This document shows positions 7,203 through 13,256 of a DNA stretch of 13,256 bases, in pieces; within the stretch, counting starts at the first letter, position 1; the number at the start of each line of letters is the position of its first letter. Origin of the DNA: Candidatus Brocadiaceae bacterium (GTDB lineage: Bacteria > Planctomycetota > MHYJ01 > JACQXL01 > CAKKQI01); contig CAKKQI010000039.1 of the NCBI GenBank assembly GCA_919901895.1, positions 1-13,256 on the forward strand, given 5' to 3'. The translations under genes were made by a program, and so were the position numbers. The notes under the pieces are model-generated. The model was given only the letters and a program-made list of their open reading frames with translations, was not told where the DNA came from and ran no database searches.

Positions 7203-7685
7203 ATGGCCGGTTCAACGAATGTCGGCGAAGGTTCAGACAATCCGGTTGACATTAATATCGTTCCCATGGTTGATGTGATTTTCTGTCTTTGCCTCTTTTT
7301 CATGTGCTCCTTCCACTTTAAACAACTGGAAGGGAAAATAGAATCATGGTTGCCAAAGGATAAAGGTGTTTTTGGCGATCCTGTTTCAAACCCGATCCTT
7401 GAGGAAATCCGTATCCGGATGATGTGGAACGCTAACAGTAGTAAAACGAATATCCAGGTTAATTCAAGATCGGTTAGCACCGATAACGAATTGACGGCGG
7501 TGTTGTTGGCAAATATCAATGATTATAAAAGATCCGGAAAAACAGATGTTCCGGCTATTATTGATGCTGAGGCGCCGGTGCCGTGGCAGAGTGTTGTTTC
7601 CGTAATGGATATTTGCAAAAATATCAACATAGAAAAAATAGAGTTTGCTTCTCCTATGCCGGTCATGGCTCCAAAGAAGCCGTAA
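7203..7685 (+). CDS. exbD: ExbD/TolR-family protein 2
   Basis: A 160-residue protein of usual ExbD length. The N-terminal DINIVPMVDVIF motif places the proton-relay Asp at residue 24, inside the single TM helix (about 17-38, with the unusual CLCLFFMC stretch). The periplasmic domain (about 66-148) ends ICKNINIEKIEF. That domain matches the C-terminal domain of the coiled-coil protein at 4766-5656 more closely than it matches the other ExbD (6622-7179), so the Asp-less protein probably arose by duplication of this type of gene. RBS GAAAGGAAG lies just upstream of ATG 7203. With the upstream exbD it could form an ExbD heterodimer in the ExbB pore; that pairing is inferred from two adjacent genes serving one channel. 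Confidence 0.92.
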   Translation: MAGSTNVGEGSDNPVDINIVPMVDVIFCLCLFFMCSFHFKQLEGKIESWLPKDKGVFGDPVSNPILEEIRIRMMWNANSSKTNIQVNSRSVSTDNELTAVLLANINDYKRSGKTDVPAIIDAEAPVPWQSVVSVMDICKNINIEKIEFASPMPVMAPKKP

Positions 7686-7686
7686 A

Positions 7687-7694
7687 GGGAAGAG
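7687..7694 (+). promoter_or_regulatory. Shine-Dalgarno site pointing to a non-standard ATT start
   Basis: GGGAAGAG lies 6 bp before ATT at 7701 and directly follows the exbD stop codon. No Shine-Dalgarno sequence precedes the alternative TTG at 7779. This site is the main reason to place the next gene's start upstream at an ATT codon. Confidence 0.5.
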
Positions 7695-7700
7695 TCTATT

Positions 7701-8591
7701 ATTTTAAAAAAACCCGAATCTCCAGTCGCTAAAGATAACCAATTACCTTTCTGGGCCACAGCCGGCTTCAGAAAACTTTTGCTGTTTGGGATATTAGGCG
7801 TAACCTTGATCGCCGTTGCTCTTCAACTTGCCCCGTTTTGGCTTTCACGCCCGGTTAAACCTTCTGAAGACGACAAGATCAGTGGCAGTATCATTGCAGA
7901 GTTTGACCCCAAAGAATCAATATCGTTTACTTCAAAAGCACCGCTCTTTCAGGGAATGTTACGTAATGTCAAGGACTACACGCCTCTTAATGAAGAAATA
8001 TTCAATGAACAGGGATATCAAGAGGTGCTTGATTATCTTAAAACGGCTAAACCTGAAGACCTGAAACAAAGCGTTAAAGGAGTTAATTATAATAATTATT
8101 TTGCTGATACACAAAAACTCAGGGGGGAAGTGGTAACGATTATAGGGTTGATTATCCGGACCGGCCCGGTCCGCTTGCCTAAACCGGTTTCCGGGACTTC
8201 CGGGAATATAGAATTTATGTATCGGACCTATCTCGTTGATACCAGCGGTACCGAGGGATATGTTATTGATTTGGTCGAAAAACCTGGAAAATTTGAATTT
8301 AGAAAAGATGTCGTAAAGGTTAAGGGTATATTTTACAAAATGGTTACCTATGAAGGGAAAAAGGGTAACGAAAAAGAAGTCCCATTATCGATCGGGATTC
8401 GATTAGAACCTTTTATTAATGAATTTCAGGCAGCGAGGTCTTCAATGAAAGATGCTGTAACAATTATCGCCTTAATTATGGTCGCAATGTTTGTTTTAGG
8501 CTTTGGCGGTTATTTTATAATAAGATTGTTTTCCAATAGACTAATTAAATCTAAAAACAGCATCTCTAAAAAAGACACTTCATCAAAATAA
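7701..8591 (+). CDS. Two-TM protein with a large middle domain, unknown function
   Basis: Last gene of the exb-like operon. The frame is open back to the exbD stop at 7685, and the only ATG/GTG/TTG candidate before the first TM helix is TTG 7779, which would start inside that helix with no RBS. ATT 7701 (or ATT 7698) follows a good Shine-Dalgarno and gives MLKKPESPVAKDNQLPFW, about 296 residues. There is a TM helix at about 26-48 and a second at about 252-276 with a basic tail. In between is a mixed alpha/beta region whose 141-217 part (GEVVTIIGLI, then YVIDLVEKPG, then VVKVKGIFY) looks like a small beta-barrel of OB type. No family recognised. The gene overlaps the convergent histidine kinase gene by 9 bp. 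The operon position suggests a role with ExbB/ExbD. Confidence 0.72.
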   Translation: MLKKPESPVAKDNQLPFWATAGFRKLLLFGILGVTLIAVALQLAPFWLSRPVKPSEDDKISGSIIAEFDPKESISFTSKAPLFQGMLRNVKDYTPLNEEIFNEQGYQEVLDYLKTAKPEDLKQSVKGVNYNNYFADTQKLRGEVVTIIGLIIRTGPVRLPKPVSGTSGNIEFMYRTYLVDTSGTEGYVIDLVEKPGKFEFRKDVVKVKGIFYKMVTYEGKKGNEKEVPLSIGIRLEPFINEFQAARSSMKDAVTIIALIMVAMFVLGFGGYFIIRLFSNRLIKSKNSISKKDTSSK

Positions 8592-10091
8592 TTCACTCGG
8601 TAGCGTTATAATAAACCGACTACCGGAACCGACTGTGCTTTCAACCGTCACTTTGCCTTGATGTAGTTGGACAATATGTTTAACAATGGCTAAACCTAAT
8701 CCCGTTCCACCCATTTCCCTGGAACGGGATTTATCGGCCCGGTAGAAGCGCTCAAAAATACGCGGTAAGTCTTCATCGGGTATGCCGATGCCGTTATCTT
8801 TAACCGATATTTGGATGGCGTCCGGCGGAGCGACAGCGGCGTCCCGCCCCAGGCGGGGCTGACCGGATACGTTAATCTCTATCCGTCCGTTCTGGGGTGT
8901 ATATTTGATGGCGTTGTCCAGCAGGTTACCGATGGCTTTGGCCAGCATATCCGGGTCGGCCGGTATTTCCGGGCAATCCGTCTGTATCTTTTTTGTAATG
9001 GTATGCTGCTTTTGTTCTATGGCCGGTCTGAAATAGTCAATCACATCATCAATGACCTTCTCCGGTTTTATCGGTCTGATCCGGGTAATGCCTTCCCGTG
9101 ATTCCAGCTGCGATAATTCCAGGAGGTCTTCTACCAAGTTAGTCAGTTGCCGGACATTTTTGTCTATGATATCCAGGAATTCCCGCGTTTTTTCCTTATC
9201 GCCGAGGTTATCCTCCCGGAGCGTTTCCACATACCCCTTGATAAATGTCAACGGGGTGCGTAATTCGTGTGAAACATTAGCCACAAAGTCCTTGCGTAAT
9301 TGCTCGTATTTTACCGATTCGCTGATGTCATAGATGACCACCAGGAAACTGCCCGGTATCTCTTTTATCGGCAGGCAATAAATCCTCAGGGGTTTATTCG
9401 CCGGCGAGATCATATCTTGATGGGCCGGGGCCATTGAAGGATTGGCCAGATATTCCTTTACAAAACCGATAAGATAATTGTCGCGCACGGCTTCCCAGAG
9501 ATATTTATCAGCGATTTGATTGACATCAACGGTAAAGAGGTGGCCGGCGGCGGTATTGGCGAAGATGATTTTCTGGTTGATGTCAATGGCAATCACGCCT
9601 TCGCGGACGCTTGAGAGGACGATATTAAGGGTTGCCTTTTCGCGGTTGATTTCCGAGAAACGTTTTTGGAGTTCATCTCCCATCAGGTTAATAGTCTGCG
9701 TCAATTTTCCGATTTCATCATTTGAGGTGAACTGAACCCTGGCGCTGAAGTCGCCGCGCGAGATTAATTCCGTCGTCCGGACCATCAAGTTGACCGGACG
9801 GACAATCTTCCGGATAACCCAGAAGCCCATCAAGACGGCAATAATAACTAAAACCAGGAAGATAACCCCGGCCGTTTGATAGGCCTGACGGGTGACGAGA
9901 TTAATCTGGTGGAGTGGCAGAGCCACCCGGGGGTCATCCGAATTAAGCGGCTGAGCCAGATCTAACATATCCAGATGCTGGTTAATTTTTTCAAAATAGG
10001 TGTTGCTAAACAGGTTAATGCCAATAAGCGACAAGGTTATCAGGATGAGGTAAGTAAATAAGAGTTTAGCGAACAGGCTATTCTTAAACAT
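8583..10091 (-). CDS. phoR: Phosphate-regulon sensor histidine kinase PhoR-like
   Basis: A 502-residue sensor kinase when started at ATG 10091, whose first bases overlap the phoB stop as ATGTTTAA and which has AAGGAA 7 bp upstream; an in-frame start at 10136 would overlap phoB by 53 bp. Order: TM1 (8-28), short extracytoplasmic loop (29-72), TM2 (73-93), HAMP (94-146), PAS-like domain (about 152-262), HisKA with phospho-accepting His275 in FVANVSHELRTPL, and HATPase with N-box NLLDNAIKYTP, G1 DNGIGIP, F-box IFERFYRAD and G2 GGTGLGLAI. All catalytic motifs are intact. An unusual PRLGRDAAVAPPDA insert lies in the ATPase domain at about 412-425. It should phosphorylate PhoB under phosphate limitation, restrained by PhoU and the Pst transporter. 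Its 3' end overlaps the convergent operon. Confidence 0.92.
   Translation of the reverse strand: MFKNSLFAKLLFTYLILITLSLIGINLFSNTYFEKINQHLDMLDLAQPLNSDDPRVALPLHQINLVTRQAYQTAGVIFLVLVIIAVLMGFWVIRKIVRPVNLMVRTTELISRGDFSARVQFTSNDEIGKLTQTINLMGDELQKRFSEINREKATLNIVLSSVREGVIAIDINQKIIFANTAAGHLFTVDVNQIADKYLWEAVRDNYLIGFVKEYLANPSMAPAHQDMISPANKPLRIYCLPIKEIPGSFLVVIYDISESVKYEQLRKDFVANVSHELRTPLTFIKGYVETLREDNLGDKEKTREFLDIIDKNVRQLTNLVEDLLELSQLESREGITRIRPIKPEKVIDDVIDYFRPAIEQKQHTITKKIQTDCPEIPADPDMLAKAIGNLLDNAIKYTPQNGRIEINVSGQPRLGRDAAVAPPDAIQISVKDNGIGIPDEDLPRIFERFYRADKSRSREMGGTGLGLAIVKHIVQLHQGKVTVESTVGSGSRFIITLPSELF
8843..8857. repeat. GC-rich 6-bp-stem palindrome inside phoR
   Basis: CCCGCC (8843-8848) pairs with GGCGGG (8852-8857) around a 3-base loop. 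It lies in an extra stretch between two strands of the ATPase domain and encodes part of PRLGRDAAVAPPDA. The local GC richness differs from the rest of the gene, which suggests insertion of a small palindromic sequence that kept the frame. Confidence 0.5.
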
Positions 10092-10770
10092 CGGTTGGTT
10101 CCTTGAATTTATAGCCGACGCTCCGGACGGTTTCAATCAAATCTTTATATTTGCCGAGTTTTTTTCTCAGGGAGGTGATATGGACGTCAATAGTCCGGTC
10201 AATGACCATCGCGTCGTCGCCCCGGCCGGCGGTAATCAGGTCGTCCCGTGAAATCACCTTACCCGGGCGGTTGGCCAGGTACCAGAGCAGATTAAATTCG
10301 GTGTTGGTCAGGTCAATCATTTTATCTTTAAGCATTACGGTGCGTCCGGGATAATCTATAACGATATCGGATATTTTAAGTCTGGTTTTATTTTCTTGTT
10401 GTTCAAAGCGGCGCATCACCGCTTTGACGCGGGCAACCAATTCACGCGGGCTGAATGGCTTGGTGATATAATCATCGGCACCCAGTTCTAATCCGAGGAC
10501 CTTATCGGTTTCCTGGGCGCGGGCGGTCAGCATTATTACCGGGACCGGCGCTGTCTCGGGCCTTGATTTAAGTTTCTTGCAGACATCCCAGCCGTCCATC
10601 TTGGGAAGCATGATATCGAGCAATATCAAATCCGGCTTGTGCTTCAGGGCGATATCCAAACCTTCGGCTCCGTTCTTGGCGCCGATGACCAGATATCCCT
10701 CTTTTGAAAGATGGTGGTCAATTAATTTTATCAGGTCTTTTTCGTCGTCTATAACCAGGATGGTTTTCAT
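10084..10770 (-). CDS. phoB: Phosphate-regulon response regulator PhoB-like
   Basis: A 228-residue OmpR/PhoB-family regulator. The receiver domain (residues 1-120) has the acidic pair D8/D9, phospho-acceptor D52 in LILLDIMLPKMDGW, T82 and K104 in DDYITKPFSP. The DNA-binding winged-helix domain (about 130-225) has LTNTEFNLLWYLANRPGKVI, then RTIDVHITSLRKKLG and ETVRSVGYKF. When phosphorylated by PhoR, such proteins bind pho boxes and switch on phosphate-uptake genes. Its ATG overlaps the phoU stop (ATGA), and its stop overlaps the phoR start by 8 bp, so phoU-phoB-phoR are translationally coupled. PhoB rather than another OmpR-type regulator is supported by the pstB-phoU-phoB-phoR order. Confidence 0.95.
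   Translation of the reverse strand: MKTILVIDDEKDLIKLIDHHLSKEGYLVIGAKNGAEGLDIALKHKPDLILLDIMLPKMDGWDVCKKLKSRPETAPVPVIMLTARAQETDKVLGLELGADDYITKPFSPRELVARVKAVMRRFEQQENKTRLKISDIVIDYPGRTVMLKDKMIDLTNTEFNLLWYLANRPGKVISRDDLITAGRGDDAMVIDRTIDVHITSLRKKLGKYKDLIETVRSVGYKFKEPTDV
10099..10104 (-). promoter_or_regulatory. Shine-Dalgarno site deciding the phoR start
   Basis: On the minus strand AAGGAA lies 7 bp before ATG 10091, inside the end of phoB. It favours this ATG over the longer in-frame start at 10136. Confidence 0.6.
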
Positions 10771-11438
10771 TTCCGTTTCTGTTCCTCGTGGTGATGTCTG
10801 ACATCACGCCCCTGGACTATATAGATTACCTCTTCGGCGATATTGGTGGAATGGTCGCCGATTCTTTCCAGATTCCTGGCGATGAGTATCAGGCAGAGCG
10901 CCGGCTGAATTGCCTTGGGGTCCGATATCATATAGGTTAATAACTCCCTGAAAATCTGGTCTTTAAAGGCGTCCACCTTATCGTCCGAATTAAGCACCCT
11001 TTGCGCCTTTTCCACATCCTTGTGGATATAGGCATCCAAGCTTTCTCGCACCATCTGTTGGACAATATCCGCCATTATTGGGATATCCACCAGTGGCTTT
11101 AACTGCGGGTATTGTAGTAAAATGACGGTGTTCTGCCCAATATTAATCACCTGGTCGGCAATTCGTTCCAGGTCGCTGTTAATCTTGGAAGCCGTAATCA
11201 GAAACCGCAAGTCCGTCGCCACCGGCTGCATCCGGGCAATCAGCGTGACCACATCGTCGTCTATTTCTATCTGCAATTTATTAATTTCTTTCTCCTTCGG
11301 GTTAATGTTTTCAAGAACGGAATTGTTGCGGTCAATCAGTGATTTGACGGCAATGCGGATCATCTCTTCCACGATGCTGGCCATCCGGATAAGTTTTTCG
11401 TTAATCTTTGTGGTATCCTGGTCAAAATGTCGTTCCAT
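10767..11438 (-). CDS. phoU: Phosphate signalling regulator PhoU
   Basis: A 223-residue all-helical protein of normal PhoU length with two repeated halves. Each has a metal-binding-type helix: DLRFLITASKINSDLERIAD at about residues 78-97, and LCLILIARNLERIGDHSTNI in the second half. PhoU relays the transport state of the Pst system to PhoR, keeping PhoB off when phosphate is plentiful. The start is chosen at ATG 11438, 8 bp after GGAGGAGG; an in-frame GTG at 11447 sits within that ribosome-binding site and is unlikely. The stop overlaps phoB by 4 bp. Upstream lie a palindrome and an inserted element separating it from the pstB gene that would be co-transcribed with it. Confidence 0.95.
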   Translation of the reverse strand: MERHFDQDTTKINEKLIRMASIVEEMIRIAVKSLIDRNNSVLENINPKEKEINKLQIEIDDDVVTLIARMQPVATDLRFLITASKINSDLERIADQVINIGQNTVILLQYPQLKPLVDIPIMADIVQQMVRESLDAYIHKDVEKAQRVLNSDDKVDAFKDQIFRELLTYMISDPKAIQPALCLILIARNLERIGDHSTNIAEEVIYIVQGRDVRHHHEEQKRK

Positions 11439-11446
11439 ATAGTTCA

Positions 11447-11454
11447 CCTCCTCC
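11447..11454 (-). promoter_or_regulatory. Strong Shine-Dalgarno site of phoU
   Basis: Minus-strand GGAGGAGG lies 8 bp before ATG 11438. It includes the first base of the competing GTG at 11447, which rules that start out as the main one. Confidence 0.7.
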
Positions 11455-11474
11455 GTAATTATTTTATAACTATG

Positions 11475-11500
11475 TACCTCAACTCTTTAGAGTTGAGGTA
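11475..11500. promoter_or_regulatory. 26-bp perfect palindrome upstream of phoU
   Basis: Arms TACCTCAACTC (11475-11485) and its exact complement (11490-11500) form an 11-bp stem with loop TTTA, or 12 bp with a 2-base loop. It lies 37 bp before the phoU start. In the phoU direction a second stem, AGGTAA (11496-11501) with TTACCT (11507-11512), shares bases with the first, so the two cannot form together. No long U-run follows the big stem, so it is not a standard intrinsic terminator. It could be an operator, an RNA processing site, or the remains of another small inverted-repeat element. Confidence 0.5.
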
Positions 11501-11546
11501 ACTCAATTACCTAATCAAATTTTCTGAACGTCATCTTATTAAGAGA

Positions 11547-11735
11547 TGAACTCTTGCGAAACGCCCCTTTTCTGTCATGCTGAACTTGTTTCAGCATCTA
11601 CGTTAGACCCTGAAACGAGTTCTCCGAAGGAGTCCGTATGACTCTTCCGCCCGGCCATGCCGTTCGGACGGGTCGGAGTCCATCGGACAGGGTGATATTT
11701 TTGGATCGCCTTGTTTCCCGTTTCGCAAGAGTTCA
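11547..11735. mobile_element. MITE-like element 3 (189 bp) between pstB and phoU
   Basis: The ends 11547-11563 (TGAACTCTTGCGAAACG) and 11719-11735 are perfect 17-bp inverted repeats. The adjoining 8-bp flanks TTAAGAGA (11539-11546) and GTAAGAGC (11736-11743) match at 6 of 8 positions, consistent with a partly decayed target duplication. The interior has no convincing ORF. It holds a GTCATGCTGA...CAGCATCT hairpin near one end and a GC-rich part with repeated GGAGTC/GACTC words. The right flank abuts the pstB stop codon at 11744. The transposon family is not identified. Confidence 0.65.
11572..11599. repeat. GTCATGCTGA-type hairpin repeat inside element 3
   Basis: CTGTCATGCTGAA followed by TTCAGCATCT forms an 8-bp stem (ATGCTGAA/TTCAGCAT) around CTTG. 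It starts like the GTCATTCTGA repeats of the other two elements but is closed on itself within 28 bp instead of being paired with a distant arm. Confidence 0.5.
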
Positions 11736-11743
11736 GTAAGAGC

Positions 11744-12559
11744 CTATCCGAACCGACCGGTAATGTAATCCTCTGTTTTCTTATTCTGCGGTTTAGTAAA
11801 TACTTGTGATGTTTCTCCGAATTCTATCTGTTCACCCAGTAGGAAAAACGAGGTGTAATCAGAAACACGCGCGGCCTGCTGCATATTATGCGTGACTATT
11901 ATGATCGTATAATTCTTTTTAAGTTCACGAATTAATTCTTCAATCCGGTCAGTTGCCTGCGGGTCTAAAGTAGAACAGGGCTCGTCCATCAAAACGACTT
12001 CTGATTTGGCGGCAATCAGCCGGGCAATGCAAAGTCGTTGTTTCTGTTCCAGGGACAGGCCCAACGCCGGTTTGCGAAGTTTGTCTTTCAGTTCATCCCA
12101 TAAAAGCACCGCCCGCAAACTTCGTTCCACCACCTGGTCGCAATAATTCTTATCGGAATCACATTGAGCGATCCCAGCCTTAAATAGTGAGTCCTTAGGG
12201 ATAAGCGAAATCCCGACCTTTCGGGAATGAATCTTCTCGGCAAATATAATATTCTTGTAAATAGACAAGGGGAACGGGTTGGGCCTTTGGAATACCATTC
12301 CTACTTTCTTGCGCAATCTTACCAAATCGGTCTTCGGGTCAAGGATATTCTCATCGTCCACCAGAACCTGACCGGTCGTGCGCACGCCTTCGACCAAATC
12401 GTTCATCCGGTTCAAGACCCTGAGTAAGGTAGATTTTCCGCAACCAGACGGACCAATTATTGCGGTAATAACTTTCTCTTCAAAATCAATATTAACATTC
12501 TTGAGCGCCTGAAAATTACCATACCACAGATTTAGGTTTTCAATTAATATCTTTTTCAT
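11744..12559 (-). CDS. pstB: PstB-like phosphate transporter ATPase with altered signature motif
   Basis: A 271-residue ABC ATPase close to normal PstB length. It has Walker [10 protein letters not shown] (36-44), the PstB hallmark [16 protein letters not shown] with Q-loop Gln91, Walker B VVLMDEP with Glu193, and the H-loop His224 in [14 protein letters not shown]. The ABC signature, normally LSGGQQQR, reads LSLEQKQR (168-175): both glycines that contact ATP across the dimer are replaced by Leu and Glu. About 25 extra residues lie at 112-137. The start codon directly follows the stop of the neighbouring pstB-like gene (TAGATG), so the two are co-translated. The neighbour has an intact LSGGQ but lacks Gln and His in the other loops, which points to a heterodimer powering phosphate import through PstA/PstC, not visible here. 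Confidence 0.9.
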   Translation of the reverse strand: MKKILIENLNLWYGNFQALKNVNIDFEEKVITAIIGPSGCGKSTLLRVLNRMNDLVEGVRTTGQVLVDDENILDPKTDLVRLRKKVGMVFQRPNPFPLSIYKNIIFAEKIHSRKVGISLIPKDSLFKAGIAQCDSDKNYCDQVVERSLRAVLLWDELKDKLRKPALGLSLEQKQRLCIARLIAAKSEVVLMDEPCSTLDPQATDRIEELIRELKKNYTIIIVTHNMQQAARVSDYTSFFLLGEQIEFGETSQVFTKPQNKKTEDYITGRFG

Positions 12560-13256
12560 CTATCCGAATTTTCCCCTGATATAGCCGTCGGTTCGCTGGT
12601 CGGACGGCGCAGTAAATATTTTATCGGTCTGATCCAATTCAACCAATTCGCCGGACAGGAAAAATGCCGTCCGGTCAGCCACCCGGGCGGCTTGTTTGAC
12701 ATTGTTGGTTACCAGGACGATCGTGTAATCATTCTTTAATTGCAACATCGTTTCTTCCACCTTGGCGGTGGAAATCGGATCCAGTCCGGAACAAGGTTCA
12801 TCAAAAAGAATAACTTCCGGTTCAACGGCCAGTGTCCGGGCAATACACAGCCGCTGTTGTTGCCCGCCGGACAACTTAAAGGCCGATTCATTAAGCCGGT
12901 CCTTTACTTCATCCCAGATATAAGCATGATTCAATGCCTTCTCAACAATTTCCTGAAGTTTCTGCTTATTCTTTATTCCATGCATCCGGGCGCCATACGC
13001 CACGTTGTCAAATATTGACAAGGGTAGAGGTAGCGGCAAAGCAAAGACCATCCCGACCTTTTGGCGTAGCAACTCAACATTCATATCCTTGATATTTGTT
13101 CCATCAAACTCAATTAGGCCGTCAATTTTCGAGGTTGGCTCAAGTTCATTCATCCGGTTAAGCGACCGCAGAAATGAGGTCTTGCCGCTGTTTGATGGGC
13201 CGATAATGCTCAGGATTTCATTGGCTTGTATCTGGATATTAATATTCTTTAATACC
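12560..13256 (-). CDS. pstB: Second PstB-like ATPase, N-terminus beyond the window, Q- and H-loop residues lost
   Basis: The frame continues to the window edge, giving 231 visible residues, so the ATG at 13153 is internal: upstream codons encode Walker [10 protein letters not shown]. Visible motifs: [12 protein letters not shown] in place of PstB's [12 protein letters not shown] (same length and proline spacing, Q-loop Gln replaced by Ala), intact signature [13 protein letters not shown], Walker B VILFDEP with catalytic Glu, and [14 protein letters not shown] where the H-loop His is replaced by Asn. Substitutions are in frame and length-neutral, so not sequencing slips. It should bind ATP but hydrolyse poorly in its own site while supplying a good signature motif to its partner at 11744-12559. 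Upstream genes (probably pstA, pstC, pstS) are outside the window. Confidence 0.9.
   Translation of the reverse strand, partial: VLKNINIQIQANEILSIIGPSNSGKTSFLRSLNRMNELEPTSKIDGLIEFDGTNIKDMNVELLRQKVGMVFALPLPLPLSIFDNVAYGARMHGIKNKQKLQEIVEKALNHAYIWDEVKDRLNESAFKLSGGQQQRLCIARTLAVEPEVILFDEPCSGLDPISTAKVEETMLQLKNDYTIVLVTNNVKQAARVADRTAFFLSGELVELDQTDKIFTAPSDQRTDGYIRGKFG

Noticed and set aside
9052..9333. Plus-strand ORFs opposite phoR, phoB and phoU (e.g. 9052-9333, 11122-11442)
   Set aside because: They are antisense shadows of strongly conserved genes, with no RBS and Ser/Arg-rich translations typical of the reverse frame.
10089..10136. Longer phoR start at 10136
   Set aside because: It would overlap phoB by 53 bp and add a polar tail before TM1; ATG 10091 has a well-placed AAGGAA and a typical short overlap with the phoB stop.
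11572..11590. CTGTCATGCTG resembling half of a pho box before phoU
   Set aside because: It lacks a second CTGTCAT-like half at the right spacing and is explained by the GTCATGCTGA hairpin repeat within the inserted element.
13010..13060. Loss of the Q-loop Gln as a sequencing or frameshift artefact
   Set aside because: [12 protein letters not shown] has the same length and proline spacing as the normal motif and the frame is intact on both sides, so these are real substitutions.
13151..13153. ATG as the start of the second PstB-like gene
   Set aside because: The frame stays open to the window edge and the upstream codons encode a Walker A motif, so this Met is internal and the gene is simply cut by the window.

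Overview
The window looks like chromosomal DNA of an uncultured Gram-negative bacterium, most likely a planctomycete-type lineage. The clues are the closing residues of a squalene-cyclase-like repeat protein at the left edge, secreted TPR proteins next to an FHA/transmembrane protein, and an ExbB/ExbD cluster with two canonical ExbD genes. The lineage is inferred from family resemblance only; no rRNA or other marker gene is present. By eye, the left half is clearly more AT-rich than the pho region.

Bases 1-98 hold the end of an upstream gene. Bases 329-8591 hold nine same-strand, tightly packed genes: secreted TPR protein, FHA-like/TM protein, a second TPR protein related to the first, a one-TM coiled-coil protein, a one-TM coiled-coil protein with a C-terminal ExbD-like domain but no proton-carrying Asp, an ExbB/TolQ channel, two canonical ExbD/TolR proteins, and a two-TM protein of unknown function. 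This reads as one envelope-spanning, proton-driven apparatus resembling Tol-Pal or TonB-ExbB-ExbD. Its TPR and FHA-like parts, and its Asp-less third ExbD, are not in the textbook systems.

The right half (8583-13256, minus strand) is a phosphate-regulation operon. Its transcription order is a PstB-like ATPase cut by the window edge, a second PstB-like ATPase, phoU, phoB and phoR. The pstSCA part presumably lies beyond base 13256. The two ATPases have complementary defects: one has lost the LSGGQ glycines, the other the Q-loop Gln and the H-loop His. A heterodimer would therefore have one complete and one degenerate ATP site. The two operons converge and overlap by 9 bp with no terminator between them.

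Three short non-coding inverted-repeat elements (152-287, 6447-6597, 11547-11735) are inserted between genes. Each has its own 17-18 bp terminal inverted repeats and short flanking direct repeats, like MITEs of three different transposon types. All carry a related internal repeat beginning GTCATtCTGA. Two of them sit immediately after a stop codon inside an operon. No tRNA, rRNA, CRISPR array or complete transposase gene was seen.
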